Of a stretch of 64,000 nt of DNA, positions 34,721 through 47,400 are shown one piece after another. Source of the stretch: Benincasa hispida (lineage: Eukaryota; Streptophyta; Magnoliopsida; Cucurbitales; Cucurbitaceae). The DNA is taken from positions 24,073,330 through 24,137,329 of the forward strand of contig NC_052350.1 of NCBI RefSeq assembly GCF_009727055.1. The letters run 5' to 3'. The notes under the pieces were generated by a model. It searched no databases and was not told the DNA's origin. It saw only the letters and a list, made by a program, of their open reading frames with translations. Positions within the stretch are counted from its first letter, which is position 1. Each line of letters starts with the position of its first letter. Position numbers and translations under genes: made by a program.

Positions 34721-34988
34721 TTTGGTAATCATTTTATTTTTTGTTTTTATTTTTGAAAATTAAATTTATATGATCCACATTTGATACAATCTGTATCTTT
34801 CTTAATTACATTAGTTGAATTCTTATCTAAATTTCAAAAACAAAAACAACTTTTTTTTCAAAAATTTGGCTTGATTTTTTAAACCATTGATGAAAAATAG
34901 ATAATAAAAGAAGAAATTTGGAAGTGTAAGTAGTGTTCATAGATTTAATTTTACAAAACAAAAATTAAAAACAAAATGATTACCAAAC
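34721..34988. mobile_element. MITE family M1, copy A
   Basis: The copy begins TTTGGTAATCATTTT and ends AAAATGATTACCAAA, a clear terminal inverted repeat. The internal text GGCTTGATTTTTTAAACCATTGATGAAAAATAGATAA is shared with the copies listed below (key words TTGATTTTTTAAA and AGTAGTGTT). It has no coding capacity. Confidence 0.75.
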
Positions 34989-36444
34989 AATGCATTATTT
35001 TACCACAAGTGAATTGACATATTAAACACAAAGTTGAATTCACTAGAATTAGCTGCATGAAAGTGGTCACCACTACCAGAGTATATCGTTGAGTGAGACA
35101 GTGCTAGGGAGTTGTTGAAAACATTAGGGAGAGAGAATTGCGTTAAGGTGAGTTGGTCCATCAACATTTTTAGTTGGTAAGCAAACATTAAATTAATAAT
35201 TTTTATCAACTCAACTCAATTCATATTGGTGAGTTAAACACCCCTTTGAGCATATATCTTATCCATTATCTCTTTTATTACTTTTTAAATTTAGTATCAT
35301 ATATTTACTATTTAGGTTTAATTAAAAGTAGATTCATTAAAAATTTAACTACGTGCATTACACGTGCTCTCATAAACTAGTACAAATTAAAGTATTTTTC
35401 TTTTTTTTTCTTTTCCTCTTGTGGGATGGATAATAAAAATTATTTTTTTTTAAAAAAAAAAAGGGCACTTGCATGTATAGCTAAAAACAAATAAAAAAAT
35501 TTGCAAGTGTATCTGCTTTTTTCTCTATTGCAGATTTAGAAGAAGAAAAAAAAAACAAACAAAACAAACAAAATAAAAGCAAAAAAAGAAAGTAAGGCCA
35601 ACCCACCCAAATAAAAATTGTGGTCAAATTAGTCCTCCTAGCATACACATGAAGCAATTAGTATATCACTAGATATTTATTGGTATATTAAATAACAACT
35701 ATATCGTACCAATCATATATTCTTTTGATATATAATAAAATATAAAATATATAAATTATGTTGAACTAAAAAAAGTATATCAATTGCACGATTGATATAC
35801 TTAATATCTTATATATATATCAATTGTAACTAATATACTTTAAATTTGATATATCAGTCAAATAGATATACAAAATATTAACTAAATTAGTTGTATAATA
35901 GATATACCAAATATTAAGTATATCTCAAATTTAAACTTTTTGATACACCAATAATCTATTTTGTTGATAATACTTGTGTATCAATATTAGAAAATCAAGG
36001 TGATTATTTATGTCTTTTTTTTTAATCTATATAATTTATTTGGTTTATCGATGTGGTTATCAATTTTATAATTGATATACTTAATATTTGGTATATATCA
36101 ATCGTACAAACAATATATTTTTAATCTCCTCTAAATTGATATGTCATTTATAAATATGATATGCCATTTAAATATTATTTCAAACCAAAAAATTGAACTT
36201 AGTCAAATTTTAAATTTCAAAAAATAAACAAACAAAAAATTCAAGTTAAAACGAAACACGCACAAATCCCTTATAAATCAAACAAAAATAAGTTCTAATC
36301 ACATAGATATACACCACCATCGAAACAAAACTCTAAAACAAAGAAGATAATTAAAAATGAATAAATAAACGAAATTTATCCATTAATTGTACATGAAATT
36401 AAGTTTTAAGATTTAAGGAAAAAAAAATGAAAAACTGAGATCTC
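34989..36444. other. AT-rich intergenic DNA with ATAT-type tracts
   Basis: The phrase TTGATATACTTAATAT and variants recur between 35790 and 36130, suggesting another degenerate AT-rich repeat. There is no gene. Confidence 0.5.
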
Positions 36445-36730
36445 GTTTGGTAATCATTTGGTTTTTGTTTTTGTTTTTTAAATTAAGTCTATTTCATCAA
36501 CATTTCTTACAAATCACATCTTTCTTAAATATAATGGTTGAATTTTTAGTCAAATTCCAAAAATAAAAACTAATTTTTGAAAACTACTATTCTAGTTCTC
36601 AAAATTTGACTTGATTTTTTAAATAACTGATGAAAAGTAAATATAAAAAAAAGAAGAAATTTGGATGTAAAAGTATTATCCATAGACTTAATTTTAAAAA
36701 CAAAATTTTAAAACAAGATGATTATCAAAC
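36445..36730. mobile_element. MITE family M1, copy B
   Basis: GTTTGGTAATCATTTGG at the left and GATGATTATCAAAC at the right form the terminal inverted repeat. The interior matches copies A and C in order and spacing. Confidence 0.75.
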
Positions 36731-37827
36731 GATGCGTCAATATGTACACGTAGGCAGTTTAATTATGAAAACCAACAGCCTTGGTCATGTTTTGGTGACA
36801 GGCAGCTCATAAAAAATAATAAATAATAATAAAAAAATGGTGGTAGTTTTTGGGGAGTGCAAATTTCAATTGCATGGCATGCGATACAATTGTTACTAAT
36901 TCCCATGCAATCATATCTGTAATCTTTGGACCACTTCACCAACACCCATTCAATTTCAAACTAAACCAACCTTTTAGATCTTTTTTCTTTTACTCCCAAC
37001 GTTTTTCTCAATTTTATTACCTTGTTTTTTTTTTTTTTTATTATTTAGATTTAAAATACTACTTTCATTCATCTACTTTCGATTTTGATTATTTATTTTC
37101 AAATATCTAATTTAGTCTATATATTTTAAAATGTAACTACTTTGATGTTTTATTTTTAAAAAAGCCAAATTTATCTCTTTTAAAAAAAATACAAGTACTA
37201 AATTATATATTTTTTAAAAGAAGTATTGGACAAAAATGAACCAAATTATTAAAAAGTATAGGAATCAAAATAATATTTAAACCTACTTAATTAATCTGGA
37301 TTAAATTACAATTTTGTCTTTGTATTTTTTGATGTTTAATATATTCATAAACTTTTAACTTTGTATATAATATTAGACCCTTTAACTTAAAAACTATCTT
37401 ATAGGTTTTTGAACTTTCAAAAAACTACAAAACATAGTTAAATTTGACAAATATTTTATTTTTTTATTTACTTAATTTTTTTTTTGAAGAGTTACTAAGT
37501 TGCTAGTCGATAAATAATAATTTGTTTCTTCATTCGGAGGATCTCATTCCAATTTGAAGTGTTATCTCCTTTATTTCTTTCTTTTGATCTTAAATTTAAT
37601 TGAGAGCAAGTATCCAAAAATGAGTAGTACGAGATCGATGTTCTTCCGAAGTTAGTTGTTATATCATGATTTATACAGCCATTGTGTAGTCTGCATGTAG
37701 CTCGTGTAGAGTAAATAATTGTCTTTATAGGACAACACTTATCGGAGGAGCGTACCTCGACTATTTGTGTTTATCTTTCTACAACATTTTAACTTCTTTA
37801 TACCTCATATATAAAAACTAAGGTCCC

Positions 37828-38412
37828 GTTTAGTAATCATTTCATTTTTTATTTTTGATTATTTTTAATTATATCTATTTTCTTCTAATTTCTTATAATG
37901 GTTTACATCTTTTTTAAGTAGGTTGATCGAATTATTAGTCAAATTCAAAAAAAAAAAAAAAACAAGACTTTGAAAGTTATGACCACATTTAGTAATCATT
38001 TCATTTTTTTTTGTTTTGATTTTTGAAAATTAAGTCTATTTCCTCTACATTTCTTACAATGATTTTCATCATTGTTGAGTAGAATGGTTGAATTTTTAAC
38101 TTAATTTCAGAAACAAAAACAAGTTTTTAAAAATTATTTTTTTAGTTTTCAAATTTTGGCTTGATTTTTTAAACCATTGGTAAAAAATAGATAACAAAGG
38201 AAGAAATTTGAAGGTGAAAGTAGTGTTTACAAACTTAATTTTCAAAACAACAATAAAAAACTAAATGATTACCAAACAAAATCTTTTTTTTTTTTAAGTT
38301 TTCAAATTTAGCTTGGTTTTTTAGTCAATTGATAAATGTAGATAAGAAAGAAAAAATTTGGAGATGGAAGTAGTGTTTATAGACAATTTTTAAAACCCAA
38401 AAACTAAAAACG
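37828..38412. mobile_element. MITE family M1, copy D split by copy C
   Basis: Copy D starts GTTTAGTAATCATTTC at 37828 and breaks off at about 37980. Its right half resumes at about 38286 (AAGTTTTCAAATTTAGCTTGG) and runs to about 38412. Between them lies a complete copy C (37986-38277), so one family member has inserted into another. Confidence 0.7.
37986..38277. mobile_element. MITE family M1, copy C (nested)
   Basis: It runs from ATTTAGTAATCATTTC to AAATGATTACCAAAC. It is complete and sits inside copy D, making it the younger of the two. Confidence 0.72.
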
Positions 38413-38414
38413 AA

Positions 38415-38640
38415 GGCCTCGTTTATTAGCTATTTGGTTTTTTATTTTTTGTTTTCGAAAATTAAGTCTATAAACACTACTTCTACTTTTAAATTTTTAT
38501 ATTTATTATTTACTTTCTACTCATGATTTAAAAAATTTAGCCAGAATTTAAAAATTAAAAAAAAAACTTTTCAAAATTTATTTTTATTTTTAAAATATAA
38601 CTTAGGGTTCAACGAATATACAAATCAACGTAAGAAATAA
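38415..38640. mobile_element. MITE family M1, partial inverted copy E
   Basis: GTCTATAAACACTACTTCTAC and the text after it are the reverse complement of the right half of copies A-D. No clean right terminus is visible. Confidence 0.5.
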
Positions 38641-41600
38641 AAAAAAATAATAATAAACTAAATTTTTTTTTTTAAAAACGAAATAATCGAATGAAATCAA
38701 AACGGTGATACTATTCAATCGTTTTTCCACGATGTCATAATTATTTACATCGATTCAATAGTCGAATTGACTCCGTCAAATCTCACCTTTATTGTGACCA
38801 ATTATTATTACAACGATAGAGCTTCTCTCTCTCTCTCTCTCAATAATTGACATTATTTTTTAATCTAATAACAAATTTTATATTCTGATCCTAATTAACA
38901 TCGGTATTGTCAGTTAGACCTCTGTCTACTCCATTGACTTGACTCGATCCATTTTGGTTCCAATAACAAATAAGCGAATTTTCTTTTTTTTTTTAATACT
39001 AAAATTGTGAAGAAAAAAATATATGTAAATAGAATTTAAATAGTAAAAAAAGTGAAATATTTTAAGATAATTAAATTAGGGCAGGGGTGAACGTGGGGGG
39101 TATTTGTTTAATTTTGTAAAGAATAATTAGGGTATGGAATACGAATAATTAATTAACAATAAGATTATTATTTAAATAAAGGCAGTGGGGTGGGTGTCGC
39201 TATCTTTGTCTTAATAATGGTAGTTAATCAATTAATGTACTCACTCTTATGTGTTGCTCTAAATGACGTGGATCGTGACCACTCTATTCAACATAATTAA
39301 TCATTCGATAAGTATGGGTTAATAATGTTTCTATGTGACAAATGTCTCACTCTCCATTATTCCACCGTGGATTTTATTTTTATTTTTATATGAGAGATAG
39401 CTCACCTATAGAGAATGATTTTGAAAAACAAATTAAATTTTTGTGTTTGAATTTTGACATTGTATTTAATAATTGGGAGGTGTAGTCATCCATCGAGAGA
39501 TAATAATAGAATAAAAAAAACAATAAAAGAATTATATATATAGAAGGATTTAAACTTAGAGCATCCTACTAGTGTGTCGAATGACTATTTTGATAATTAG
39601 AATGGTTTTTTTTTTCTTAAGGGAACAAGTCATTAACCAAACTAGATTACTTATGAGACGAACATGAAACAAACAACTCTGGATAAGGAGAATAAAATAA
39701 GCATTCTCTTCCAATGTCCTCCTTGCGAAGGAATGAGCCAGGAAATTGTGACATTGTTTCATATGGAAAAAGGAAATAAAATCAACTCAATTGTAATGAA
39801 TTAACAACCTTCAAATAGTTAGACTCCACTATGATTTTTGCGTCATATTGGTAGAAAGGATGCTAACCAAGCCACAGACAAACAAAGCTTTCAAAACATC
39901 GATCACGCTACATTTAGGGAAGACCTTGAAGCCTGCTAGACGAACATAACCCAAATGGTCAATCTTGATTTGAGGGACTTATCCCCTAGATCTATGATAA
40001 ATTCACTTATGATCGTATTCCAAATAATATACGTTAAATCCTTAGTTTTTTCTTGTCTAAAATTTATGAGAAGAATTTTGTATTGCCAAAGTTTATTGAA
40101 AATTTTGTATTTGGTACTTAACTATTTCATGTATTTTATGGCAGTTAAATTTCATAATTCAATATCAAATCATCTAAATAATTTTTTTTTTTTTTTGTCC
40201 TTCAAAATCACACTTCAGGACCATTGTTTCTTAGTTTTTTTGCACACGATTTTAACAAAATATATATATATATATATATAACATTTAACTTTTAATATGT
40301 CTCATATTGTCTTCTTTCTTCGTTACAATCCCATGTAGCCAATTTTATGTTCTTTTGTTTATGATTTATTTTTCTAAATCGTAATTTTAAATTTATTTCA
40401 TATGTATTTAGATTTGTTCAGTTAAGCAACACAAAAATATAAACAAATTTTTTTATCTATGAATTTAAATACAAAACCTTTTGCAATAGTTTTGAAAAAG
40501 AATAACTTTAAAAATTAGGATAACATTTTTGGGAAGAATAACTAAGTGTATAATATTATTTTAAAAAAATATTATAAATATAGCCAAGTCTGACTCTTAC
40601 CAACGATAATATGGTCATAGACTATTTAAATTTGGTCATATTTATAATTATTTTATATTAAGTTATATTTCTTAATATTTTGGGTCTTAATCTATATTTG
40701 CAATTGTCCCTAAAAAAATCAAATAAAAATTTTAAAATATTAAGGAGCATATTTGAAGAGTGGTTTTAATAATTTAAGTAAAATATTATATTATAGTTTT
40801 ATAACAAATTTATTTTGATATAACGCTTATTATACAAATAATATCTCAAACAAAGGCCATGGTTGGCGTGGAGGCACTATGCAGAACAACGTCATTCGGT
40901 ATAACGTTTTTTTTTTCGTCCACGTGTGTCTAACTGCAGGTTGCATAGAGATTCTGTTTTGGGTTTTTTTTTTTTTTTTTTTTTTTTTTTTCACCCTCTT
41001 TTTCTGCTCTTCTAACAACTGCTATATTTTATTATAAAAATGTACTTTTTTATATACTAAAAATGTATTTCTCCCTCGCTTTTAACCGGATATTCCGTAT
41101 TCGAAACGTATTTTTAGATGGATATTACCATACATAATAATAACTTCTCCATGGAATATTGTGGTAAAATAAAATAAATAAACAATATTAATACTAATAA
41201 AAAAAAAAAAAAAAGAGCATACTAACTTGTTTGAAGTTTGAACAACAGCAAATCCGAACATATTTTAGTGGATAGGCCATCAACACCTTTACAACTATTA
41301 AATTTGTAGTGGCATAAATTCAATCGATCTACTCAAATATCTCTCTTTTTGTCAAGACAAATATCCGGCATGTAACTCTTATAAATTCTAACAAAAAAAA
41401 AACTAATTATCTGTTTTATGTGTTGTGGATAAAAAAATGACTAAATGTATGATCTCACAAAGATGACCAAATAGGTTACTTTAAGAAAAATGAAATCATT
41501 TGTAATGGTTAAATTAAGTTAGTAATGGTCACAAAGATAAAATTAAGTTAATAATGACCGTAATAGCTAAATTAAGTTCTATTGGTCATATTAATTATTC

Positions 41601-42560
41601 AAGAGGTTAATTAGTCAAGTGACTATTATAGAGTCAATTTTCTATATAATCAAAAGGGCTCGAGATATTTAAGAGACACTAAGATATATCTCAAATTCTC
41701 TACTCTCACTCTCTCTCTAAATAATTATTAACTTGATTGTTGAAGTGTTGGTGGATAAACACCACAACAATGTGAATTTTCTTCTATTGTGCATGACGAT
41801 GGTTCAATTCCTCTCGAGAATTACAAATTTATGGTGCCAAATTTGACCATTATATAATAATTAGAGCTACATAAAATCTCTCGTATTGAAAAGTATTTAT
41901 AGTGTGGTAGGTCCTAATATCAACTCGTATTAGAAATTAGGAATATAATCAATTTATTAGAAAATTTAACTTTTTGAAAAATATTAGAAAAGAATAAAGG
42001 GTCCACCGGATGAATGATCCAAAAAATGTGAAATGACCCGATTTTTAAAAAAAATGTCGAATGACCTTTTGATAATATCAAATTCGAGTGAAATTATCAA
42101 AATATACTTAACGCAGAAAAGTATTCTTACTCTCGTTCGTCTCGCTCTCTCTTTTTTTTTTCCACTTATAAATCATTATGTCTCTCACTTGTCTCGCTCT
42201 TGCTTTCTCTTATTTTTTCACTCACAAATCACCACATCTCTCGCTCTAACTCGTCTTGCTCTCTCTTCGTTTCCTCACTCATAAAACCACTCCTCTCTCA
42301 TCTCTTGCTCACCGAAATTGTCGCATCGTGTGGACTCGTTGTGCTAGAGAGGAAGAAGACAACATGCAAAGAAAGATTTCTCGCACCGGAGAAAAAAGGG
42401 AAAAACAAAAAAAGTAATACCATAACTTCGTGTGATCATGACATCAACAAAAAAAAATCATTTGACATCTTTTTTAAAAAATGGATCATTTGCCATTTTT
42501 AACCTTTAAAAGTGATCTTTCCAGTAATTAATCCCAAGATAAACCCGAGTTTGATGGCGG
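38641..42560. other. AT-rich intergenic DNA upstream of the GRAS gene
   Basis: No gene is visible. A (CT) run at 38823-38841, a (TA) run at 40260-40280 and long poly(T)/poly(A) tracts at 40968-40991 and 41200-41215 are present. The T/C-rich stretch at 42130-42330 includes repeated CTCTCGCTCT-like text and may belong to the promoter zone of the gene at 42826. Confidence 0.5.
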
Positions 42561-42587
42561 GTTAAGTTGTTATTTCCCAATTTTCCA

Positions 42588-42755
42588 ATGGGGGTTCTTA
42601 AATTCTCAGATACACCGCCTCTCTCTCTTTCTCTTTCTCCAAAATCACTTTTGGTCCTTTCTCTTTCAGCCATTGCTTTTCAGCCTCTCCCTCACTCTCA
42701 CACAGACCTCCATGGTTCTTCTATGGCCATGGTCGTCAACTTAACATCTCCCTAA
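42588..42755 (+). promoter_or_regulatory. upstream ORFs in the leader of the DELLA gene
   Basis: Within a pyrimidine-rich (CTCTCTCTTTCT) leader there is a 55-codon uORF starting at ATG 42588 and ending at 42755. A second, overlapping one of 10 codons starts at 42712 and ends at 42744. If transcription begins upstream of 42588, both would lie ahead of the main start at 42826 and could lower its translation. The transcription start is not known from sequence alone. Confidence 0.4.
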
Positions 42756-42825
42756 TTCCTCCTCCTCCAACAACCCGCCTCCCTTTCAAACTCCATCTCT
42801 GCCTCTCTGTAAATTATTCAATTTA

Positions 42826-44427
42826 ATGGGCCCTTTCGACTCTGCCGCCTCTTCCGGCGCCAGCAGCAGCAGTAGCAGCGGCAGCTCCTCTTCCATCGTC
42901 ACCAAACCCCAAGACATCGATGGCCACCTCGCCGGCGCTGGCTACAAGGTCCGCTCCTCCGACCTCCACCACGTCGCTCAACGCCTCGAGCGCCTGGAAT
43001 CCGCCATGGTTAACTCTTCCTCCGAGATCTCTCAACTTGCCTCCGATGCCGTCCATTACAACCCTTCCGACATCGCCTCTTGGGTTGATTCAATTCTCTC
43101 CGAGTTGAACCCAACGGCTTCTTTACCCTCCGATCTACCCGATTTCCCCGATCTCTTTTCTGTTTCTAATCAGACGGCTGGAAATGTCTCATGGACAGAT
43201 CCACGTGTTGCTGCGCAACACCAGAACCTTGCCCAGCATCAGCTAACCGTCGTGACCGCCATGGAGGAAGATTCCGGTATAAAACTCGTCCACATGCTGG
43301 TCACGTGTGCCGATTCAATCCACCGTGGCGATTTCCCATTGGCGGGTTCTCTGATTGTCGAAATGCAAAGTTTGCTCTCTGGCATCAACACCGAATGCGG
43401 CATCGGGAAAGTCGCAGGTTACTTTATTGACGCGCTGACCCGGCGCGTGTTCACACCGCATGATACCACCACTGCCACCACCGGCTATGAAGACGTGCTT
43501 CTTTATCACCATTATTACGAAGCTTGCCCTTACCTTAAATTCGCCCATTTTACCGCTAACCAAGCCATTTTGGAAGCCTTCGACGGTCACGATTGCGTCC
43601 ACGTCATCGATTTCAATCTAATGCACGGTCTTCAATGGCCGGCATTAATCCAAGCCCTCGCTCTCCGTCCCGGCGGCCCTCCTCTTCTCCGTTTAACCGG
43701 CATTGGCCCACCCTCTCCCGATGGCCGTGACTCGCTCCGAGAAATTGGATTACGACTCGCTGAGTTGGCCCGGTCGGTGAACGTCCGGTTCGCTTTTCGC
43801 GGCGTGGCGGCGGCGAGGCTGGAAGATGTGAAACCGTGGATGCTTCAGGTGAGTCCGAAGGAGACGGTGGCTGTAAACTCGATTATGCAGCTCCACCGAT
43901 TACTGGGAAACAACCCGTCTTCCTCCGCCATGGAAATGGTTCTCGGGTGGATCCGGAGTTTGAACCCGAAAATCATGACGGTGGTTGAACAAGAAGCGGA
44001 CCATAACCAGACCGGATTCTTGGAGCGGTTCACGGAGGCACTGTTTTACTATTCCACCATGTTTGATTCGCTTGAAGCTTGCTGTAGGATGCCGGAGAAG
44101 GCTTTGGCAGAGATGTATCTACAGAGGGAAATTTGCAATGTGGTGAGCTGTGAAGGATCGGCTCGAGTCGAGCGCCACGAGCCACTCGTGAAGTGGAGAT
44201 CTCGGCTCCGCCAAGCCGGTTTTAGAGCCCTCCATTTAGGATCCAACGCTTTCAAGCAAGCCAGTATGCTTCTAACGCTCTTCTCCGCCGAAGGATTCTC
44301 CATCGAGGAGAACGAAGGGTGTTTAACCCTGGGCTGGCATAGCCGCCCTCTTATCGCGGCTTCGGCTTGGCAAGCCGCGCCGCCACCAGATTCAAATGCA
44401 AATCATCCCTTTGGAGGAATAGTATGA
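42826..44427 (+). CDS. DELLA-subfamily GRAS protein, gibberellin-signalling repressor (DGHLA variant)
   Basis: This is a nuclear growth repressor that binds transcription factors and, in canonical family members, is removed when gibberellin-bound GID1 grips its N-terminus. It is a single exon of 533 residues, as is usual for the family, with ATG at 42826. After a Ser-rich start, residues 32-45 read DGHLAGAGYKVRSS where DELLA proteins have DELLA.LGYKVRSS. LERLE (54-58) and VHYNP (76-80, preceded by Ala instead of Thr) follow. The GRAS domain runs from about 152: first Leu-rich repeat (KLVHMLVTCAD), VHVID at 258-262 with FNLMHGLQWPALIQALALRPGGPP, the PFYRE region (AVNSIMQLHRLL, MTVVEQEADHNQ), and a SAW end (LTLGWHSRPLIAASAW). 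It is shorter than GAI/RGA types because the linker after VHYNP is brief. From memory, a divergent DGLLA/DGYLA clade exists in other eudicots and this protein probably belongs there. Altered gibberellin response is inference. Confidence 0.93.
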   Translation: MGPFDSAASSGASSSSSSGSSSSIVTKPQDIDGHLAGAGYKVRSSDLHHVAQRLERLESAMVNSSSEISQLASDAVHYNPSDIASWVDSILSELNPTASLPSDLPDFPDLFSVSNQTAGNVSWTDPRVAAQHQNLAQHQLTVVTAMEEDSGIKLVHMLVTCADSIHRGDFPLAGSLIVEMQSLLSGINTECGIGKVAGYFIDALTRRVFTPHDTTTATTGYEDVLLYHHYYEACPYLKFAHFTANQAILEAFDGHDCVHVIDFNLMHGLQWPALIQALALRPGGPPLLRLTGIGPPSPDGRDSLREIGLRLAELARSVNVRFAFRGVAAARLEDVKPWMLQVSPKETVAVNSIMQLHRLLGNNPSSSAMEMVLGWIRSLNPKIMTVVEQEADHNQTGFLERFTEALFYYSTMFDSLEACCRMPEKALAEMYLQREICNVVSCEGSARVERHEPLVKWRSRLRQAGFRALHLGSNAFKQASMLLTLFSAEGFSIEENEGCLTLGWHSRPLIAASAWQAAPPPDSNANHPFGGIV

Positions 44428-47400
44428 AAATTACAATAATAATAATTATCACAAATAAGTACCATGTAAAATTCTTTTTTTATTATAAATTTTTTTCTTT
44501 TTTATTTTCATCGAACCCCAAAAGAAAAAAAAAAATGCTATTTCCATCCATCACATTGCATTAAATTTTAATATAAAGAGTCAATGATATCGACCTTCGA
44601 TCTAATCTTCTCTTCTTAAGAGTGGTTTAGCTTTACCAATCACAAAATTAAAAATATTAATCCCAATTACTAATTTTGTTTATCCTATATTATCCCTCCT
44701 CCCATTTCCCAAATTCTTTTATCTCTATTTTTTTAATCGAAGGTTTGTATAATAAAAATGAAAGCATTCTTTCAGTAAATTTGTTTGTCCTTGTAGATCT
44801 ACACTGATGAAATATTTAATAATGAATAATCGATCTAAAGTGATATGTTAAGGGTAGTGTTAGAGGTTAGAAGCAGTGAGAGAAGCGTACCTCAATCAGT
44901 GTATTATTTATATGTTCCTTTAATAGGGACAAGTTGGATGTTGTCCGTACGTTTCATTGTTTATAAACTTACCTACATTTCACCCACTTCATTTATTATC
45001 ATAGTTTAAATTTCATATTCGTAATACATAAAACTTGTAAGGAGGGACTAAATAGAAAACAAAGAAAAAGGGGGAATATACTATTGGATGAGAATGGAAT
45101 TATAAAAAAAGTATATATATATATATTTCAAAAGTGGAAATGACGTAAGAATAGAAATAAAGAAAAAGGAGATGACGGGGGTGGGGGGAAGAGGAAAAAA
45201 AGAAGAATTGAGGGAAGGACTAAAAAGCAAAAAGAAAAGAAAAGAGTAGTGGGAGTGGGGTTGTGTTGGGGAAAGAAGACCCAGGAAGGGTTGATTGGAA
45301 AAGGGTGGCATGTGGGATTGCCCGACAGTAAAGGAAAAACGGACTCAGCAACAACGCCAAAACGGGACCCCTTCCCGTGTAATTATGAGGACTGCCTGAA
45401 TCAGAAGAAAAATTTTGAGATCAAAATGGCCGTTTACAGATTAATAGCTAGCCACATGCAGTTCTACTGAAAAAAATCAAAAATCAAAAATGAATGTGAC
45501 TCTTCCTTGAATTACATTAAAAGTCCATCAAAATNATATATTTTATTTCTAGGTTCCAGATTTATTTGGTTCTTAAATTTTGAGATTGGTTTTAACGTAG
45601 TCCATAGATTTCAAAATGTTGAAATTTTACTTGAGATTTGAAATTTGAGCTTTGTTTCAATTTGATCATTGATTTCAAGATTTACACTTTATTTTAAATT
45701 TGCACTATATACTCACATGTCATGATCTTTAGTAACGTTTAAAACAAAACTCAAATTTCAAGAATAAAATTGTAACATTTGAAACTACTCAAAATTTGAA
45801 GACTAGATGTGTATTGCTTTGAAATCTACAGACCAAATAGAAAATAAACTCAAAATCTAAGGACAAAAAATGTATTTTTACAAGAAAAGAAAAGAAAAAA
45901 AGGCTCATGATCTCTTACCATTGTAATCTCTCTTTTATATGTAATAGTATAAAGTTGTTAATTACATTGTTTCGTCAATATGAGCGTAGCTGGATTGCAA
46001 TTGCAATTTGAGGCAGACAATAAATTTGCGGCAAACTAAGACATAATGTTATTGTGTGTTACCACCACTACGAAAAAAGGTGATGCTTAGGTCCCTGAAA
46101 AGAAATTTGGATAAACAACTTTGAAGGGTGAAATCTTAGAAACATGTTTTGACGTAAGAAACCCCCAAAACAAGTTTAATATCAACCCAAAGAAAGTAAA
46201 AATTGGATTAGATTGACGACTAAATATCTCAAAGCGAAGAAGACTATCCTTGTTCAAGATCTAAATCACTTCACAAGCAAGATCGATCAAGTCAAACTTG
46301 AATGATTCTAAAGATGCAACCTATACTACATAGAATCTCGAAGGCTCTTTATACTACATTTCCAAGTCTAGTTTACCTTTAACTACAACCAAGTTGGCTT
46401 TATATAACTTAAATTCAACTACTAAAACGTCTTAAAAGTGGGTAATATTCCATACATCAATATCATAAAAAAAATATACCAACAAAAATAACCTAAAATC
46501 ATGAAAAAGAATAAAAAAAATCGAAAGTTTACATAATAAATAACATAAAACCAAGATTAAAGTCTTGTTCAGCTATAAAAATGAGAGCTTCATACAAATT
46601 GCCCACTTTTGAGGGTTCAAATGAAAAAATACCCACTTTTAGACAACAAAGTTTTTTGACCTTCTATTTGTATCATCACAAGATGAAATTATCGTAACAA
46701 CCCTCCAAAGCACGCATGGTGACCCTCAACACTCATTCTTGCTGCTCACTCTCACTCATCTCAATACTCATTCTCTCCATATTGTTCTCAATGACTCGAC
46801 ACTTGCTATTACTCTTGCTCTCATTATTCGTTCTTGATTCTCGCTTTATTATAGAGAGAGTTAAATATGAGAAAACAAGAAAGAAAGAAATAAAAACATT
46901 ACATATTTGTTCAAATTTAAAATATATTAAGCAAGAATCGAGAACGTATAACTAAAAGTAGGCTTTTTTCACATGGACCCCCGAGAATGAGTCATTCGCA
47001 GAAAAATCCCTTTAATAATAGTAATTCGTACTATCGATTTCGAAGTCAAAAGTTCGATTTCCCCACCCCACACTTTAATTGCAATATATTTCCAAAAAAA
47101 AAAAAAAAAAGACATTGTTTCAGTCACTTTCACTAATTCTTTGTTAGAAAGTGACAGAAAAGAATATGGTTATAAAAATACTTTTAATTCCTCAGTCTTT
47201 ATAGTAACAATTTAATACTTAAAACTTTCATTTAGAACGATTTAGTTTATATATAGTTTCAATTTATTACAATTTAGTTTTTGAATTTTAGTGAGTAACA
47301 ATTGAGTCATTATACATTGAATATTGTAACAGTGTTGTGCCTATAGTGAAAAATCTTATCATAATCTAGTGTCAATTTTAGTTGCATCATATCTCAGTCT

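Noticed and set aside
39955..40281. Plus-strand frame of 108 codons ending in a (TA) run
   Set aside because: Its last part is translated simple repeat and the rest has no recognisable motif.
42823..43056. Minus-strand frame over the start of the DELLA-type gene
   Set aside because: It is an antisense shadow of a GC-rich coding region; the plus-strand frame has full family homology.
45249..45470. Purine-rich frame of 73 codons downstream of the GRAS gene
   Set aside because: Composition bias only; no domain and no conserved neighbours.
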